From contig JBBJOI010000011.1 of assembly GCA_037721555.1 (NCBI GenBank), positions 1 to 64,000 of the forward strand: a DNA stretch of 64,000 nucleotides. Direction: 5' to 3'. Of the stretch, positions 44,502 to 53,986 are shown in pieces. Position numbers and translations under genes: made by a program. The notes under the pieces were generated by a model. It searched no databases and was not told where the DNA came from. It saw only the letters and a program-made list of their open reading frames with translations. The DNA comes from Gaiellasilicea sp037721555. Its GTDB lineage: Bacteria; Actinomycetota; Thermoleophilia; Gaiellales; Gaiellaceae. Position 1 is the stretch's first letter; each line of letters starts with the position of its first letter.

Positions 44502-46325
44502 ATGCGCCCGAGCGACATGAGCTTCGCCGGTGAGGACACCCTGCCGCCCCGGCTGGCGACGCTCGTCCGACAACTTCAGGCTGGCGGCGCGCAGGCGCCG
44601 CCGGAGCAGCTGTCGCAGGTGACAGCGCTCGAGGAGCTGCTGGCTGTGACCGGGGCGATGATCGGCGGCCACGGCGCGCCGTATCCCGACGACCGCGCGT
44701 CGCTCAAGGACGACGTCTTGCGTTCGTTCGACGCGCTCGGACCGGCGTCGGCGGAGCTGCACCGAACGGCGTGCGGCGACTTTCGCCAACTCGCCGCACG
44801 CCTCGACAAACTGCTCAACGACGTCGCCGGTGCGCATGTCCTCCGCGCGGCAGCGAACGTCCTGCTCACCGAGCTCGCGTCGCCACCGAGCCGCGTCGCC
44901 GCCTTCGCCGACTGCGCCCAGGCGTTCTACGAGGGTGAGTTCGTTGGCGTCTGTGAGATGCGCCTGCGCTATCTGCGGAGCGTCGTTGAGGCCGCCGGCC
45001 ACGAGTGGTCTGAGCGCGCGCGCCGCCTGCACGAGGCGCTCGCCGACGACTACGCACTGTTGTGGGTGCACGGCGCGCTTGACCCGCCGCACGCGGGCGA
45101 ACGCCACGACCACATCGACAGCGCCGGCCTGTCCGTCGACGAGCGGCTCTGCCTTTGCGAGGCGATCGTCGCCGCGGCGCCGTCGACGCAGCCGGTCGTC
45201 GTCTGGCTGGCGTTCGCCAACGCGCGCGTGTCGCGCTTCTACCTGCGCAAAGGGCCGATTGAGTTCTACGACAGCCGCGTTTGGCCCGCGGTGCTCGCTG
45301 GCGACTGGCCGGGCAACCTCGATTGGACGCAGCCGGCCGAGCTCGCCGACCCGGACGCGGCGCGCTTTCTCGCAGACCTGCCCGACGAGAACTTCGTCTT
45401 GGCGCGCGTCGCGCTCGAGCACGCGTCGAGCGAGTCGGCGCGCGAGCGAGCGCGCGATCTGGCGCGGGCGGCGATCGAGCTCATCGGCTGGGAGTCGGAC
45501 TGGGTGCTGATGGACGGCGCCGCCGCGCACGCCGGCTCCGGCTGGTTCGGCACGATCGGCTTCACCGATCCGCGCGAGCGCGCGAATCGAAGTGCCGGCG
45601 ATCCGCTGCTCGACGTCGCCGACACGCTCGCCGACGTCGAAGACGAGCTGCTCCAGAGACTCGCCGACGGCGAAGCGACGGCCAGCGCGTTCCTCGCCGA
45701 CACGCGCTGGCGACGCGCCGTCGCCCGTCTGCCCGACGCTGAACATCGAGTCGCGCTCGTCGTCGCCTTGTTCGAGCGCGTCCTCGTCCCGTCGGCCGCC
45801 GGCAGCGACACGTGGTATGGCGCCTGCGCGCGCTACTTTGAGCTGCTGTTCGCCTTCGACGATGTCGAGGCGCAGATCGCCGACGCCGGCGAGTACGGTG
45901 TTCACGCTGTCTCGCGTGACCCTGCCGCGCGCGATGACTTCCTCAGGTTCGACCGCGCGATCATGGAGCACCCGCGCGGTCTCTCGTTCCGTGTGCGCCT
46001 CGATGAGGTCATCCGCCTGGCGCAAACCATGCACCCGCACGTTCCCGCCGGCTCGATGGAGGAGCGCATGCTGGCCGAGGTCGAGCAGAAGACGAACGAC
46101 GGACCGGCGCTCGCCGCCTGGCTCGGCGCGTCGCGCACGCGCTTTGGGCGCTTGCTCGCCCGTGCGAAACGGCAGCGCAACGCTGTCGCCCACGGCACGC
46201 GCCCCGTTCCCGGCGTACTCGCGACCGTCGAGCCGATGCTGGACTACCTCGCCGGGCGGATGATCGGCGCCGTCCATTACTGCGCCGTCGAGCAGCGCGA
46301 CCTGATCGCCGAACTGGAGCGCTAG
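44502..46325 (+). CDS. HEPN-like 600-aa family protein, best-preserved copy
   Basis: 607 residues from ATG 44502 (MRPSDMSFAGEDTLPPRLAT). The middle of the protein is helical and Ala/Glu/Asp-rich with recurring WLAFANARVSRFYLRKGPIE and ESDWVLMDGAAAHAGSGWFG. The C-terminus has RQRNAVAHGTRPVPG; RNAVAH (Arg559, His564) is a HEPN-type R-x4-H motif, expected to form an RNase active site in a dimer. No other domain is recognised. It is collinear with the frameshifted copy at 12587-14489 and with the relic at 700-950. Relative to copy 1 it ends early: a TAG replaces the Trp in LERWRLVRLQ, removing ~27 C-terminal residues that remain readable after the stop. Confidence 0.75.
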   Translation: MRPSDMSFAGEDTLPPRLATLVRQLQAGGAQAPPEQLSQVTALEELLAVTGAMIGGHGAPYPDDRASLKDDVLRSFDALGPASAELHRTACGDFRQLAARLDKLLNDVAGAHVLRAAANVLLTELASPPSRVAAFADCAQAFYEGEFVGVCEMRLRYLRSVVEAAGHEWSERARRLHEALADDYALLWVHGALDPPHAGERHDHIDSAGLSVDERLCLCEAIVAAAPSTQPVVVWLAFANARVSRFYLRKGPIEFYDSRVWPAVLAGDWPGNLDWTQPAELADPDAARFLADLPDENFVLARVALEHASSESARERARDLARAAIELIGWESDWVLMDGAAAHAGSGWFGTIGFTDPRERANRSAGDPLLDVADTLADVEDELLQRLADGEATASAFLADTRWRRAVARLPDAEHRVALVVALFERVLVPSAAGSDTWYGACARYFELLFAFDDVEAQIADAGEYGVHAVSRDPAARDDFLRFDRAIMEHPRGLSFRVRLDEVIRLAQTMHPHVPAGSMEERMLAEVEQKTNDGPALAAWLGASRTRFGRLLARAKRQRNAVAHGTRPVPGVLATVEPMLDYLAGRMIGAVHYCAVEQRDLIAELER

Positions 46326-46487
46326 CGGCTCGTCCGACTGCAGAAACTCGATGCCTTGGCAGGCGGAGCGGGGCCGGAGTCGCTCGTCGAGTGGGGCCTG
46401 GACTGACCGGAGCCGTCGTTGGCCGGCTTTCCATGATGCCGGGACGCTATTTGATCCGTTGCGGGCGTCTCCGCGTACTCTCGATGC

Positions 46488-47235
46488 ATGACATTGGTTC
46501 GTGAGCTCGGCGCGTGCATCTTCTGCGGCGACTCCGACATGACGGAGGAACACGTGGTCGCGGATTGGGTGTCCCGAGCATTCGAAGGGAAGCGGCGACC
46601 AGGCCCTGGCTTGAGCGGATCGTTCGTCTCGCGCCAGTCGATGCGCCTCCTGTCTGGAGAAGCGATCTCTACGGCGAAGGTAACGTGCCGGCGGTGCAAC
46701 AACGAATGGCTGTCGCAGATCGACAACGCCGCCGCGAGCGTTCTAAAGCCTCTCATCCGTGGTGACGACGCAGTTTCGCTGGGCACGAGCGGGCAGGCCG
46801 TCTTCGGAACGTGGGCCTACAGGGCCGCCTTGATTTTCGACGCGCTCGAGGAGGGGAACAATGGACGTCTTGCTACCCATCGAGCCGTTCGTGGTGTCTC
46901 GTCAGCCTCCCGTGAGCTGGACTGTTCACGCGGGGCCGGCTCCACCGATTCCGTTCACGGTCCCGGGGATTCCGGAGGTGGCGGGCCTACGGCTCTTCGG
47001 CGTGGCGCCGTCGATGGCCTGATGCGCCTGACGATCAACGCGGAGAGCGCGGAGGGGACAGTCGCGAATCGCGTTCCAACGGAGATTCCGATCCCGGCAT
47101 ACCAGGTCATGCTCGGCGCGGTGTTCGCGTACATGGAGGGTCATGTTCGTGCTCTCACATCGGAGAGGAGTACGTGCGCATCTGGCCACCTCAAGGCGAC
47201 ATTGTCACCGTGCGGACTGACCTGCGCGGACCAGC
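46488..47235 (+). pseudogene. HNH-endonuclease-like protein, multiply frameshifted
   Basis: The first ~120 residues from ATG 46488 are intact: ACIFCGDSDMTEEHVVADWV, an HNH-like CxxC...EH motif, then VTCRRCNNEWLSQID, the second CxxCN pair. After ~46860 the signal moves to another frame (MDVLLPIEPFVVSRQPPVSW), then back (EIPIPAYQVMLGAVFAYMEG), then to a third (IGEEYVRIWPPQGDIV). The IWPP near the end is typical of this HNH-like family of ~250-300 residues. At least three frame changes make it a clear pseudogene. Confidence 0.65.
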
Positions 47236-47480
47236 CTCCTGATCTGGCATTGACCGCGCTGGATCACTTAGGCGCTTCGTCGGCGCCTCTGCGGCCCGAC
47301 CTCCGCGAAACAGCACTCAACGAGGCCGAACAACGTTGAGCCTGTACCGCTTCTTCACGGAGAGGGGGGTCGCGGGTTCTCAAGAGGGGATCTGCCGCGA
47401 GCCATCCCGTCAGTTTTGCCGAGCCTCGGGATGTATGACGATCTCAGTTATCCGAATCAGGGGTCGTCCGCGTTCGTTGG

Positions 47481-47524
47481 TTTGACATTCTTGGAGCATG
47501 GTACGATACTTTGACATGCTTGGA
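47481..47524 (+). promoter_or_regulatory. promoter with direct-repeat operator of the RES module
   Basis: Two near-identical 15-mers, TTTGACATTCTTGGA (47481-47495) and TTTGACATGCTTGGA (47510-47524), start 29 bp apart. The first contains a -35 TTGACA (47482-47487), and GATACT (47505-47510) is a -10 candidate with 17-bp spacing. The second repeat would lie over the transcription start, an arrangement suited to autorepression by the antitoxin. Confidence 0.65.
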
Positions 47525-47536
47525 AGCGGCAGCTAA

Positions 47537-48172
47537 ATGGCGGCGGTGAGGGTTAGAGTCGAGCCGGAGGCCAGCCTGCCGAAGCGGGAACGCGAAGAGT
47601 TGGTCGAGACGATCGAGCTGTTCAGCGAGCTCGTGGGTCATCTCACCCGCTGGGAGCTGAAGACGATCCACGGCGACCTGAAGGCAAGCAACATCATCGT
47701 CCTTGACGAGGTGCACCCCCCCAAGGAGCCGCATCCCGTTCTCGGCCGTCTGGCGCCCTCGCCTGTTGAGCAGCAGGCCACCACGTTTAGGTCTCTGTTG
47801 CAGTTCTTCCGGACGCGCCGGCAGTTGCTCGACGACGAACAGACGTTGACTGCCCCGCAAGTGGCGGAGCTACTCGGCGTCAGCAGGCAGACGCCGCTCA
47901 ACCGGGCGAGGGAAAACACGCTTCTCGGAGTGATCGACCGTGGAGCGATGCGGTTCCCGGTTTGGCAGTTCGATCCGAACGGCCCCGATGGGGTGATCGA
48001 AGGGCTGCCAGACGTGCTTCATGTCCTCGAGCCGCAGCCGGCGTTCGCCAAGGTCCTGTGGTTGCAGCGGCCGAACCCGACGCTCAACGACAGATCGCCG
48101 GTGGAAGCATTGCGGCAGAGCGAAGACCGACCGGTTGTTGACGCCGCGCGCGCCGCCGCCCAGCTGCCGTAG
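47537..48172 (+). CDS. Xre/MbcA-type antitoxin of the RES module
   Basis: 211 residues. The N-terminal ~70 residues are not recognised (RVRVEPEASLPKREREELVE). A helix-turn-helix at ~104-124 (LTAPQVAELLGVSRQTPLNR) is followed by a basic patch. The C-terminus resembles the toxin-binding end of Xre-RES antitoxins (WQFDPNGPDGVIEGLPDVLH ... LNDRSPVEALRQSEDRPVVD). The antitoxin should inhibit the RES toxin and repress the promoter at 47481. Its stop and the toxin's GTG share a base (TAGTG), giving tight coupling. Confidence 0.8.
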   Translation: MAAVRVRVEPEASLPKREREELVETIELFSELVGHLTRWELKTIHGDLKASNIIVLDEVHPPKEPHPVLGRLAPSPVEQQATTFRSLLQFFRTRRQLLDDEQTLTAPQVAELLGVSRQTPLNRARENTLLGVIDRGAMRFPVWQFDPNGPDGVIEGLPDVLHVLEPQPAFAKVLWLQRPNPTLNDRSPVEALRQSEDRPVVDAARAAAQLP

Positions 48173-48792
48173 TGGTCTCGATCCCTGGCCCGCCCCCGGA
48201 TCCACGCCGGCGCCTCAGCCCGGCCTACGTTCGGCTGCCCGCCGGTAGCCACCTGTTCCGGATCTACGACCCCGACTCACCCCATGGGCCACGGAACGCC
48301 TGCCAGTTCCGCTACGTCGGGCCGTTTGCGCGCTTCGACCACCACCGCGGCACTGGAGGCCGCGAACGTCGCGGCATTTGGTACGCCGGCGAGACGCTCG
48401 ACTGCGCTGTCGTCGAGGCGTTCGATATCGGCATCGTATCCCCTGGCACGAAACGGCTTGCCCGACCGCATATCAACCGCGAGGTGCTGCTGCTCGATCT
48501 GCGCGGCCGAAACGCGATGCGCACCGGCACCGTCGCCGCTGTCGCGGCGTCCGATCATGCGCTGTCGCAGCCGTGGAGCCGCTGGTGGTGGGAGAATCCG
48601 GCGGTCGTCGGTGAGATCGACGGGCTCTACTACCCGTCAGCGCACAACGGCGAGCCTGCGATCGCGCTCTACGAGCGGGGACGCAGAGCGCTCGAGTTGC
48701 CTGCCGGCCGGGAGGCGCCGCTAGCCGATCCGCTCGTGCTCTACGAGGTGCGTCGGATCGCCCTCGAGCACAGTCTGCTCGTCGAACCCTAG
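48172..48792 (+). CDS. RES-domain toxin
   Basis: 206 residues with the three family-defining residues: Arg30 (HLFRIYDP), Glu82 (LDCAVVEAF, after GIWYAGET) and Ser156 (GLYYPSAHNGEPAIALYERG). RES toxins fold like ADP-ribosyltransferases and deplete NAD+, stopping growth. The GTG start overlaps the antitoxin stop. The gene is intact, one of few complete toxin-antitoxin pairs in the region. Confidence 0.88.
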   Translation: MVSIPGPPPDPRRRLSPAYVRLPAGSHLFRIYDPDSPHGPRNACQFRYVGPFARFDHHRGTGGRERRGIWYAGETLDCAVVEAFDIGIVSPGTKRLARPHINREVLLLDLRGRNAMRTGTVAAVAASDHALSQPWSRWWWENPAVVGEIDGLYYPSAHNGEPAIALYERGRRALELPAGREAPLADPLVLYEVRRIALEHSLLVEP

Positions 48793-49206
48793 ACAGGAGA
48801 GGTCGTCAACCGGATCTCGTCGCTGGATCGGGGTTCCTGCTCCTCTGGTCGCGCCCCATCTACAACGCCGCGAGATCAGGCGCAGCCGCCGTTGATCGCC
48901 GACCGTCGAATGAACCTGGCGCATGACAGCCTCGGAGGAAAGTCTGATGCAGCATCACCTCGGACGCGAGTCTGACGCCCTCTCTCGCAGGGAGGGGATC
49001 GCGGGCACGCCCGGGTCTCCAAGGGCACGAAAGCCGCGCGAATTCTTGGAATCTGACGACGACACATGACCCGCGCATGGACGCGCTTGGTCGCGCTAAT
49101 GTTCGCACGACGTTCCACGGGCGGGCGGCCGCGATGTCGCTCCGGCTTCGCCTCACCGGCTTGCGCGGCCGTGAAGGTCGCCCGAGCGACGGAGTACGGT
49201 GACGCC
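48793..49206. other. no recognisable gene
   Basis: GC-rich spacer between the RES module and a metallopeptidase pseudogene. A plus-strand frame from 49066 is only a run-in to the latter and lacks motifs. Confidence 0.45.
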
Positions 49207-49950
49207 GTGTTGACGACCGACCAATACATCCCGTGCGAGGTGATCGACGAGGAGTGGGGGAAGGCGCTCGTCCTCTCGGGCGTCGACGCAAACGTCGTTG
49301 CCCTCGTCGTCTGAGACGGAGAGCAGCTTGAGGGCGAGCCGCCAGCGCAATGGATCTCGCCGGACAAGGACGACGCGGACTCGTACGCCTTCTATCGCGA
49401 CATGGACAAGTTCTATCGTTGGATCAACGACGACAAGCCCAAGCGGCACCGCATCACGTTTGCGAGACACGTTTCGTTCGCGAAGTGCCCGCCCGAGCGT
49501 GTCGGCGCGATCCTGGCCCATGAGCTCCATCACGTTCATGAGTGGGAGAACGGCGGCGCGCCGGCGCTCAAGCTCGGCAGCATTGTCGAGCACGTGATCG
49601 CCCGCCGATTCGGCACCTCGCCGCCGGGCATCGTGATGACTCAAAGCCCCACGGAGGTCGACGCGCACGCCGCAGCTACGCGGTTCCTGCGCGCCCACTA
49701 TCCGCGATCCATCATGGAGATCCTGGCTAGCGACGACCCCGCACCAGCCCGCGCGACGGCGCCGCCGGCCGATCCCGACACGCTCCTCCGCCGTACGCTG
49801 GAGTTCTTGTTCCCCCTCGTCGCGACGCTGACCGCGCCGCTCCCCACTCCACCGGGCAAGACTTTCCCCGCGTGGCTCGAAGAGGTCGCGCCGGGATCCG
49901 CGGTTATCTGGCGCGAGCTTCAGGAAGGCGCACCAACGACGCGCGACTGA
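49207..49950 (+). pseudogene. HExxH metallopeptidase-like protein with in-frame stop
   Basis: Starting near GTG 49207, the protein reads LTTDQYIPCEVIDEEWGKAL and VLSGVDANVVALVV. A TGA follows at 49312-49314, and then, in the same frame, DGEQLEGEPPAQWISPDKDD and MDKFYRWINDDKPKRHRITF. ERVGAILAHELHHVHEWENG supplies HELHH with a further His, resembling a zinc-peptidase motif. The C-terminal ~100 residues are Pro/Ala-rich. A protein starting after the stop, at the ATG at 49402 for example, would keep the HExxH region, so residual function is possible. Confidence 0.6.
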
Positions 49951-50014
49951 AGTACCAGTGTCGTCGTCGGACGGACCCACCCGGACAGCTGGCCGTCACT
50001 GGCACTAGCTTTTT

Positions 50015-50953
50015 CTACGCGGTCAAGCTCTCACCGGCGAGCAGCTCATCGATCTTCTGCACTGACTTCGGCTCGGGGAAGCCGAGGTTCTTCGTCAGCG
50101 ACCGGACGCGGCGGCTTCTTTGCGGTTGCTCTGCCGGCAACTCGACGGTTCCATAGCGTTCCCTAAATCTCTGCAGAAACTCGTTTTCGGCTACATGCGT
50201 CTGCGAGAGCTCAGCATCGATCGTCATCACTAAGTGGATGACAACGGCGGTCAGACCGATTACGCCGCGCAGCGACAACTCGACTGGCTGCTCGGCTGCC
50301 GGTGCAGAGTGCTCGGGGATCTCTTTGAGTCGCGCCGACTTCGTCGTTACCTCATGCAGGTCTTGATGCGCTTTCACTAGCTGTGCGGTCCCGAGCCCTC
50401 CGGCGTGCACGAGTGCGTTCCGGACCTCCTTGAAGTACCGGTATATAAGCAGCAAGTCGTCGAGCTCAGGCCCGCGATACTGTGGCTGAGCACGCAGGAG
50501 CGGAGTTAAGTCGCTCAACATCGTCGGCGACTTCTGCTTGGTCATCCCGGCCAGCGCGTCGCGAACCCCACGAGCTTTCCGCCCCTGAACGCCCTTCGAG
50601 TGGAACTGCAGTTCATCGGCCCACGCACCACCTGAGAATCGCCGCGTCACGGACGCAAGCCATCCCTCGTACAGGGCGACGCTGTTGATTAAGACGATGC
50701 GGGCGACCTCTGCGCGCTGCTCATCCCAAGTCTGCTCCAAGAACGTCCGTTTCACGTTGGCGCCGCGGATGCCGCTGCCGAGCACGAACCGCGCCTCGAG
50801 GTCCGCGGCCGTCGCATCCGGTACTGCCTCGATGTACCCACGCACCTGCCACCGGGTGTGCCAGAGGGCAGCTGTGGTGCCGTGGACGAAGTCGAAGAGG
50901 GCGACGTGCTGCACGCGGTAGTTAGCTGTCGCGAAGAAAAACGGCCGCGCCAC
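50015..50953 (-). CDS. HEPN-like protein divergent from a KAP NTPase
   Basis: 312 residues, mostly helical. The region RNALVHAGG inside YRYFKEVRNALVHAGGLG (near residue 180) is an R-x4-H HEPN motif. The preceding helix (LLLIYRYF) and the following VKAHQDLHEVTTKSA fit the four-helix HEPN core. The N-terminal half includes NYRVQHVALFDFVHGTTAAL and VLINSVALYEGWLASVTRRF, which resemble membrane-peripheral helices but not true TM segments. It is intact. It starts 157 bp from the KAP NTPase gene on the opposite strand, so a shared promoter region is likely. Confidence 0.65.
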   Translation of the reverse strand: MARPFFFATANYRVQHVALFDFVHGTTAALWHTRWQVRGYIEAVPDATAADLEARFVLGSGIRGANVKRTFLEQTWDEQRAEVARIVLINSVALYEGWLASVTRRFSGGAWADELQFHSKGVQGRKARGVRDALAGMTKQKSPTMLSDLTPLLRAQPQYRGPELDDLLLIYRYFKEVRNALVHAGGLGTAQLVKAHQDLHEVTTKSARLKEIPEHSAPAAEQPVELSLRGVIGLTAVVIHLVMTIDAELSQTHVAENEFLQRFRERYGTVELPAEQPQRSRRVRSLTKNLGFPEPKSVQKIDELLAGESLTA

Positions 50954-51110
50954 CCGGCGAGCCTACTGCTCGCGCAGTAGCCGCGCACTCAGCGGCGGAA
51001 GCAGACCGACCGACGTCCACCGAGCGACCAACCGCTCCACCATGGCGATTGGCCCCTACAGCCATGATCGAAGCGGTAAGCATCACCGGCGTTCCCGGTA
51101 AGTTCGGCTG

Positions 51111-53314
51111 ATGAGCGCCAGCGAGAACGAGAACGAGGCCGCAGAGACGCCCTCTTCCGATCCCGTGCCGGGACTCTCGGGCGCGTCTGCCGACCGGCCC
51201 CTGCTGGATCCGGACGAGGACAAACTCGGGTACGCACCGTTCGCGAAGGCGCTTGCGAAGGGCATCGCGTCGATGAGCGCGCCTGACGGGCTCGTGATCG
51301 GGATCTACGGCGCTTGGGGGCTCGGCAAGACTACGGTCCTCAACTTCGTCGAGCATTACCTCCATGAGGATCAGCCAGACGAGTTCGTGGTCGTGCGGTT
51401 CAACCCGTGGTGGTTCTCTGGCCGGGTCGACATCGCCGCCGCTTTCTTCGATCAGCTGCGGGCGATCTTCGAGAAGTCGCAGATGCGAGCCGAGACTGTG
51501 CGCGACTACGCGGCGCAGCTTGCCCGCGTCGTCGGCGCCGTGACGGGCACTGGTGCGGGCGACGCGGCCGCGAGGTTGATTGAAGGCGCACCGGCCGACG
51601 TACCCGAGCTGAAGAAGAACCTCGCTGAGGCGCTCGCGGCTCAGGATAGGCGCTTGCTTATCCTGATCGACGACATTGACCGACTCACGCACGACGAGGT
51701 CGCAGAACTGTTTGCCGTCGTGAAGGCGCTCGCGGACTTCCCAAACACGATCTACCTGCTCGCGTTCGACCGCGGCGAGGTCGCGAGGGCGCTGTCCGGA
51801 CGTACAACGCAGGCGGGGTTCGACTACTTGGAAAAGATTGTGCAGGTTCCGTTCGAGCTGCCGCTCCCCGAACGCGAGTCGCTCCGCGCCCTTTTCTTCG
51901 AGCACTTGGAGGAGATCGTAGGTCAAGTGGACACGGACCTGCTCGATAACGAGGAGCTTGGCGCACTCCTAACTTCGGGTCTCGACCCGCTGATGAAGAC
52001 GCCGCGACACATCGTGCGGCTGACGAACTCGCTGCGCGTGACCTACGGCGCGGTCCGCGGCGAGGTCAACGTCGTAGACTTCATTGCGCTCGAGGCATTT
52101 CGTGTTTTCGAGCCGGCCGTGTACGACCGGATTCGCGCGCGCCCTGACATGTTCGGAGTGTTGAGCGGCCTCGCGCGCGTATTCGCGGAAAGTCATGACG
52201 AAGAGGAGCGGACATTCCACGACCAGTGGCTGAACGCGATCGAAGGTTCCGAGGAGCGCGAAGCGGCGAAACATATCGTCGCCAATCTCTTTCCCGGGAC
52301 GGTGCAGACTCTTGATGCGCGCGTCGCAATCCGGCGACGGCGGATAGACGCGCGACGCGCTCGCGCCGTTTCGGAGACCGAGTACTTCCCGCTCTACTTT
52401 CGTTTCGCACTGGGCGACCGGGTGCTGTCGCGCGAGACCGTCGCCGCTCTCGTCACGGCAGCTGAAGATCCGGATGCGTTCGGCCAAGCGCTTCTTGCTC
52501 TGGCTCAGGAGAAGACTCGTACCGGGCGCAAACCGCGCGAGCGTCATGCTCGATGAGCTCAACGCTCAGGCAGAGCACGGTTTTACGAGCGAGCACATCC
52601 CCGGCGTGATCAAGAGCTTGACGAACATCGGCGACAAGCTATGGATCGCGAGCGACGACGAGTTTTTCGGAGTCGACAACGAGTCGCGGATCGGCTGGCT
52701 GGTCGGCGGTCTGCTCGAGCGGCTGCCTGTGGAAGAGCGTTGCGACCTGTTGAGGGCTGCGATCGCGGAGGCTGAGTCCGTCGGGACGCCCGTACTGCTG
52801 GTACGCCGGCTGACGCGGAGCCTGGCCGTACCGACTGAGTCGTCCACGAAGGCTACGCCCTCGCGAAGAGCTCGATGAACGGCAGGCGCTGATTACGATC
52901 GACTGCGCGTTAAAGCTTGAGCAGGTCGCGGTCGAGAGGATCTCTGCCGCGGCAGCTACCGGCGGGCTTTGGGGTTTCGATCGCCTCCTCTGGATCCTGG
53001 CGGAGTGGCGGCGATAGGGCGATCCAAACGCCGCTCGCACCTGGATCGCCGACGTCCTCGAAGACGATGAGCAACTGGGAGCGCTCATGGTGTCGGTGTT
53101 GTCTGTACGGATGACCTCGAGCGGCGCTCGGTACCGTCTTGACCCACGCTGGCTCGACGACTACGCCGCCCGCGCTGATATTGCCTCTGCCGTCCGACGC
53201 GTACGTGACGCCATCGAAGAGGACGACCTTGCGCGCGCGTGCGACCAGTACCTCCTCGAGCTTCAGATGCTCGAAGAAGGAAGAGATCCGGAGGCTCGTT
53301 TCGACCGGGACTAG
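51111..53314 (+). pseudogene. KAP family P-loop NTPase, two frameshifts and one stop
   Basis: The first 480 residues are a good KAP NTPase: Walker A in GIYGAWGLGKTTVLNFVEHY (residues 64-83), FNPWWFSG, Walker B in RLLILIDDIDRL (~181-192), and FDRGEVARALSGR. Near 52545 coding moves to another frame (ASVMLDELNAQAEHGFTSEH). Near 52860 it moves again (REELDERQALITIDCALKLE). A TAG at 53017-53019 then interrupts before the C-terminus GARYRLDPRWLDDYAARADI. The intact protein would be ~735 residues. KAP NTPases are membrane-linked ATPases often found in defence islands. The N-terminal NTPase module alone remains expressible. Confidence 0.8.
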
Positions 53315-53654
53315 TGCGGATCGTGGCCATTCCGGCACCCGAGGACGCGCTCGCGGTCGTCTGGCTGAATACATCGTGGGCGTTTGCTGCAGCGAGGGGC
53401 GAGCGCGAGGAGTTTGGCCGATTTCGGCGCCGTCGCCGCACACAACGCTGCCCGCGATTGGGATCTTCTTCTGGAGCAACGTGTTTCGCGACGCATTCGC
53501 AGGCGTGGAGTCAACGCCGGAGGCGACGCATCCAAGCTCGCTTCAACGAATGCTCGCTTTCGAGGCGCGACTCGACAGCCTTCACGATGATGAATCGCGA
53601 CACCTCTATGCACTGTCCCACGGCGAGCAGTTTCGCCTGCTCTGCCGTCGTTGA
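53314..53654 (+). pseudogene. hypothetical gene after the KAP NTPase, frameshifted
   Basis: A GTG at 53314 overlaps the KAP stop (TAGTG) and opens RIVAIPAPEDALAVVWLNTS, then WAFAAARGEREEFGRF. Near 53430 coding moves to another frame ending IFFWSNVFRDAFAGVESTPE and HDDESRHLYALSHGEQFRLL at the stop at 53652. The ~113-residue product is unrecognised. It was probably translationally coupled to the NTPase. Confidence 0.5.
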
Positions 53655-53789
53655 TCGTCTGTGCTCGGATGTGGCGGTACTGGCAATTTGGCGACGTCGA
53701 CGTGGGTGCCAGGATGTCGTCGTGTCCGAGCCAGCGCCGACCGGCGAACGGATCCTTGCAACCGCTGCGGGCGGAACACCTGGCATTAG

Positions 53790-53914
53790 CGCAAGGCGAG
53801 CCACGCTGAGGTGTTCCGGCCCGAGCACTACGCCGAAATGATGATCGACCACGCGAAGGCCGATTGGGAGATCTGGCAGTGCCGCGGCTGCGAAGAGCGG
53901 ACAGGGCGCAAGTA
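53790..53914 (+). pseudogene. short C-terminal fragment of an unknown protein
   Basis: About 40 residues (EVFRPEHYAEMMIDHAKADW, EIWQCRGCEERTGRK) end at TAA 53912. The CxxC with basic tail looks like a genuine protein end, but no 5' part exists. Confidence 0.35.
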
Positions 53915-53986
53915 AGGCTTAGGCTGCTCACTCCACTGTCGGGGGAAGCTCGCCATATCCTGTGGAAGCTCGAGAGTGAGAGGTCG

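Noticed and set aside
44385..46553. A 722-codon minus-strand open frame
   Set aside because: It mirrors the HEPN-like gene on the plus strand, which has a real paralogue elsewhere in the window.
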